Source of the DNA: Streptomyces sp. MST-110588
GTDB lineage: Bacteria > Actinomycetota > Actinomycetes > Streptomycetales > Streptomycetaceae
Reading direction: 5' to 3'
NCBI RefSeq assembly: GCF_022695595.1
Contig: NZ_CP074380.1
Location: 5,896,001 to 5,960,000 of the forward strand
Length of the DNA: 64,000 nt
The notes beneath the pieces were generated by a model. It made no database searches. It saw only the letters and a program-made list of their open reading frames with translations, and had not been told where the DNA came from. Position numbers and translations under genes: made by a program. Of the stretch, positions 62,296 to 64,000 are shown piece by piece. Positions within the stretch are counted from its first letter, which is position 1. The number at the start of each line of letters is the position of its first letter.

Positions 62296-63645
62296 ATGAA
62301 CAAGATCTGGACGAATCCAGTAGCGGACCGCTCGCCGGTTCCACCGACAACCGACGCAGGCACGACGCACGGCAGACGGCGGAGCCGGCGCGGTCGGCAG
62401 GCACTGGCCGCCGCCGGTGTCGCCGCACTGCTCACGGCCCTTCCCGCCACCCCGGCTTTGGCCACACCACTCTCCGACGCGCCCCTGTCCGTCACAACGC
62501 GGGCACAGCACAGCACCCCGGGCACCGAGCAGAAGCGGGGCGCGCTGCTCTCGGTCACCGCACTCGGCCGACTGGACCGTGACCAGGTCGTCTCCGCGGT
62601 CCGCGCGCAGGGGTACGACGCCGACACCGCCCGTCACGGTGTCACCTCCTACCGACTGACCTATCGCACCATCACCCCACAGGGAAGACCCACCACCGCA
62701 TCCGGGCTGCTGGTGCTCCCTCTCGACGGCCCGCGCCGGCTGCCGGCCGTCGTCCACACCCACGGCACCCTCGCCTACCGCGGCTACGCCCCGTCCGTCG
62801 CCGACGGGCCCGACCGCACGGTTTCCCTTCTCTACGCCTCGGCCGGACGCGCCGCCGTCGCCCCCGACTACCTCGGTCTCGGTACGGGTCCCGGACGCCA
62901 CCCCTACATGGACGCCCGGTCCTCGGCCGTGGCCTCCCTCGACATGCTGCGGGCAGCTCGCTCGGCCGCCCGGCAACTGGGAGTAACGCTCGATGGGCGG
63001 ACAGGGATAACGGGCTTTTCGCAGGGCGGCCAGGTGGCGATGGAACTGGGGCGGCAGATAGCCCGGGGAGCGGACCGCCGGTTCTCACTGCGGGCGCTGG
63101 CACCCGTCGGCGGGCCGTTCGACCTGGAGGGCAGCGAACTGCCCGGCATGTTCGACGGCCGGGTCAACGACCGTTCCGCCGTGTTCTACGTGTCCTTCTT
63201 CCTCACCGCCCAGAACCGGCTGCACGGCCTCTACTCCGACCCGCGCGAGGTCTTCCGCGCCCCTTACGCCGAACGTGTGGAGGCCCTGTTCGACGGTGAG
63301 CATCCGGCGGGCGAGATAGCAGGCAAACTCCCTGGCACCCTCAAGGAACTGCTGACCGACACCTGGTACAAGAAGATGCAAGCCCCTTCCGGCGCCCTGC
63401 TGAGGACACTACGGACCAATGACCGCACCTGCGACTGGTCACCAGGTCCGAAGGTCGACCTCACCCTCTACACCGCGAGCGGAGACCGAGACGTTCCCAT
63501 AGCCAACACCCGCACCTGCGCCCGTCGTCTGGCGCAACACGGCACCCCGGCGAAAGTCATCGACCAGGGCAAGGACGCCAACCACTACGCCTCCTTCACC
63601 CGCTCGCTCCCACGAATAGCGCGCTCCCTGCCCGTCGCCCGCTGA
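62296..63645 (+). CDS. secreted alpha/beta hydrolase, lipase-like
   Basis: The 449-residue protein has a twin-arginine-like N-terminus (GRRRSRRGRQALAAAGVAALL) and signal sequence, then an alpha/beta hydrolase core: PAVVHTHGTLAYRG, VAPDYLGLGTGPGRHPYMDA and the nucleophile elbow ITGFSQGGQVAME. A His in DANHYASF near the end completes the triad. This matches the secretory lipase group (LIP/PF03583-like). It probably hydrolyses extracellular esters. Confidence 0.9.
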   Translation: MNKIWTNPVADRSPVPPTTDAGTTHGRRRSRRGRQALAAAGVAALLTALPATPALATPLSDAPLSVTTRAQHSTPGTEQKRGALLSVTALGRLDRDQVVSAVRAQGYDADTARHGVTSYRLTYRTITPQGRPTTASGLLVLPLDGPRRLPAVVHTHGTLAYRGYAPSVADGPDRTVSLLYASAGRAAVAPDYLGLGTGPGRHPYMDARSSAVASLDMLRAARSAARQLGVTLDGRTGITGFSQGGQVAMELGRQIARGADRRFSLRALAPVGGPFDLEGSELPGMFDGRVNDRSAVFYVSFFLTAQNRLHGLYSDPREVFRAPYAERVEALFDGEHPAGEIAGKLPGTLKELLTDTWYKKMQAPSGALLRTLRTNDRTCDWSPGPKVDLTLYTASGDRDVPIANTRTCARRLAQHGTPAKVIDQGKDANHYASFTRSLPRIARSLPVAR

Positions 63646-63738
63646 CCTGGGGCCGGCCATGCCGATGGCGCCGGGCGGGAGCCGGCCTCGGGCGGCTGGG
63701 TGATGACTGGGTGATGAGAGGTCGTTGGCCGGTGAACA

Positions 63739-63945
63739 GCGATACTCCGGCCGGGAGCACCTGCATGGTTACCTCAGGCCACACCTACGGCACCTGGTCT
63801 GGCGGTTGCTGCCGTCGGTTTTCGGCTCGGACCGGCAGACGGTATGCCGACGCATCGCCCTGTGGAGCCGGGACCGGGTCCGTCCGGCTCACTGGGCGTC
63901 CTCGAAGAACTCGGTGCTTGTGGTGAGTTGCTGGAGAGGTGGACT
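63739..63945 (+). pseudogene. decayed IS5-family-type transposase fragment
   Basis: In one frame SDRQTVCRRIALWSRDRVRP (about 63826-63893) resembles the RQT-x-R-RF-x-W-x-K-x-RVW region of IS5/IS112-like transposases. In the next frame GVLEELGACGELLERW (63893-63940) matches the following L-DELG-x-RGELDW block. No DDE residues or terminal repeats are visible before the window ends. The rest of the last 355 bases shows no gene. Confidence 0.45.
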
Positions 63946-64000
63946 GGGTGGGGTGCGCGATCGGCTCCGCAGCTTCAGGGCTGGGAAAGCCGGGAAAGTG

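Overview
The window is chromosomal DNA of a Streptomyces or a very close actinomycete. It has very high GC, GTG and TTG starts are common, genes are packed with ATGA/GTGA overlaps, and it carries families typical of Streptomyces (DUF397, DUF6114/DUF6230, CU044_5270, DUF7848-like, orphan ctaD). No rRNA, tRNA or CRISPR array was recognised.

Layout. (1) About 0.35-11.2 kb is a copper-flavoured locus around a three-gene minus-strand operon: an asparagine-synthetase-like amidotransferase, a cytochrome P450 and a DIT1/PvcA-family isonitrile synthase. It is flanked by a four-helix Cys-rich copper-storage-type protein, a translationally coupled copper export set (Met-rich membrane peptide, CopA P1B ATPase, PCuAC-like chaperone), an ECF sigma factor with a divergent zinc-finger anti-sigma candidate, and a Met/His-rich membrane protein. 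Isonitriles bind Cu(I), so this is the best candidate here for an undescribed system: a copper-linked isocyanide natural product. (2) 11.6-23 kb holds ordinary metabolic and stress genes: hydrolase/MarR pair with an operator-like palindrome, GT39-type membrane glycosyltransferase, kinase/methyltransferase pair, tandem universal stress protein, WYL regulator, DedA, a superoxide-dismutase-like protein and DoxX. (3) 23.4-35.5 kb has PhoD, a secreted HNH nuclease, a FetB-like permease, a yybP-ykoY (manganese) riboswitch ahead of a GDT1/TMEM165 exporter, a HAD phosphatase, a peptidoglycan-binding membrane protein and an MFS pump fused to a winged-helix domain behind a 23-bp repeat array. (4) 35.8-50.5 kb has an XRE regulator with a string of small genes (one probably frameshifted), AraC, DUF2330, a ProP-like transporter, an unusual SDR, a carboxylesterase, a second SOD-like paralogue, a broken XRE gene with a two-module DUF397 protein and an aldo/keto reductase. 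(5) 50.7-57 kb has an ECF sigma factor facing an orphan cytochrome c oxidase subunit I gene across a strikingly symmetric control region, a Met-rich partner, and the DUF6230/DUF6114/secreted protein operon. (6) 57-64 kb has an aminoglycoside-phosphotransferase-fold kinase, a CYP125-like P450 facing a FadA5-like thiolase (steroid side-chain type), DinB, a secreted lipase-like protein and a decayed transposase.

The recurring theme is metal, mainly copper: Csp, CopA, PCuAC, three Met-rich proteins, two SOD-like proteins that keep copper but not zinc ligands, and an orphan haem-copper oxidase subunit. Whether the isonitrile operon belongs to that theme is an inference from position and chemistry, not something the sequence proves. 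All functions are from reading translated sequence; no database search was run.
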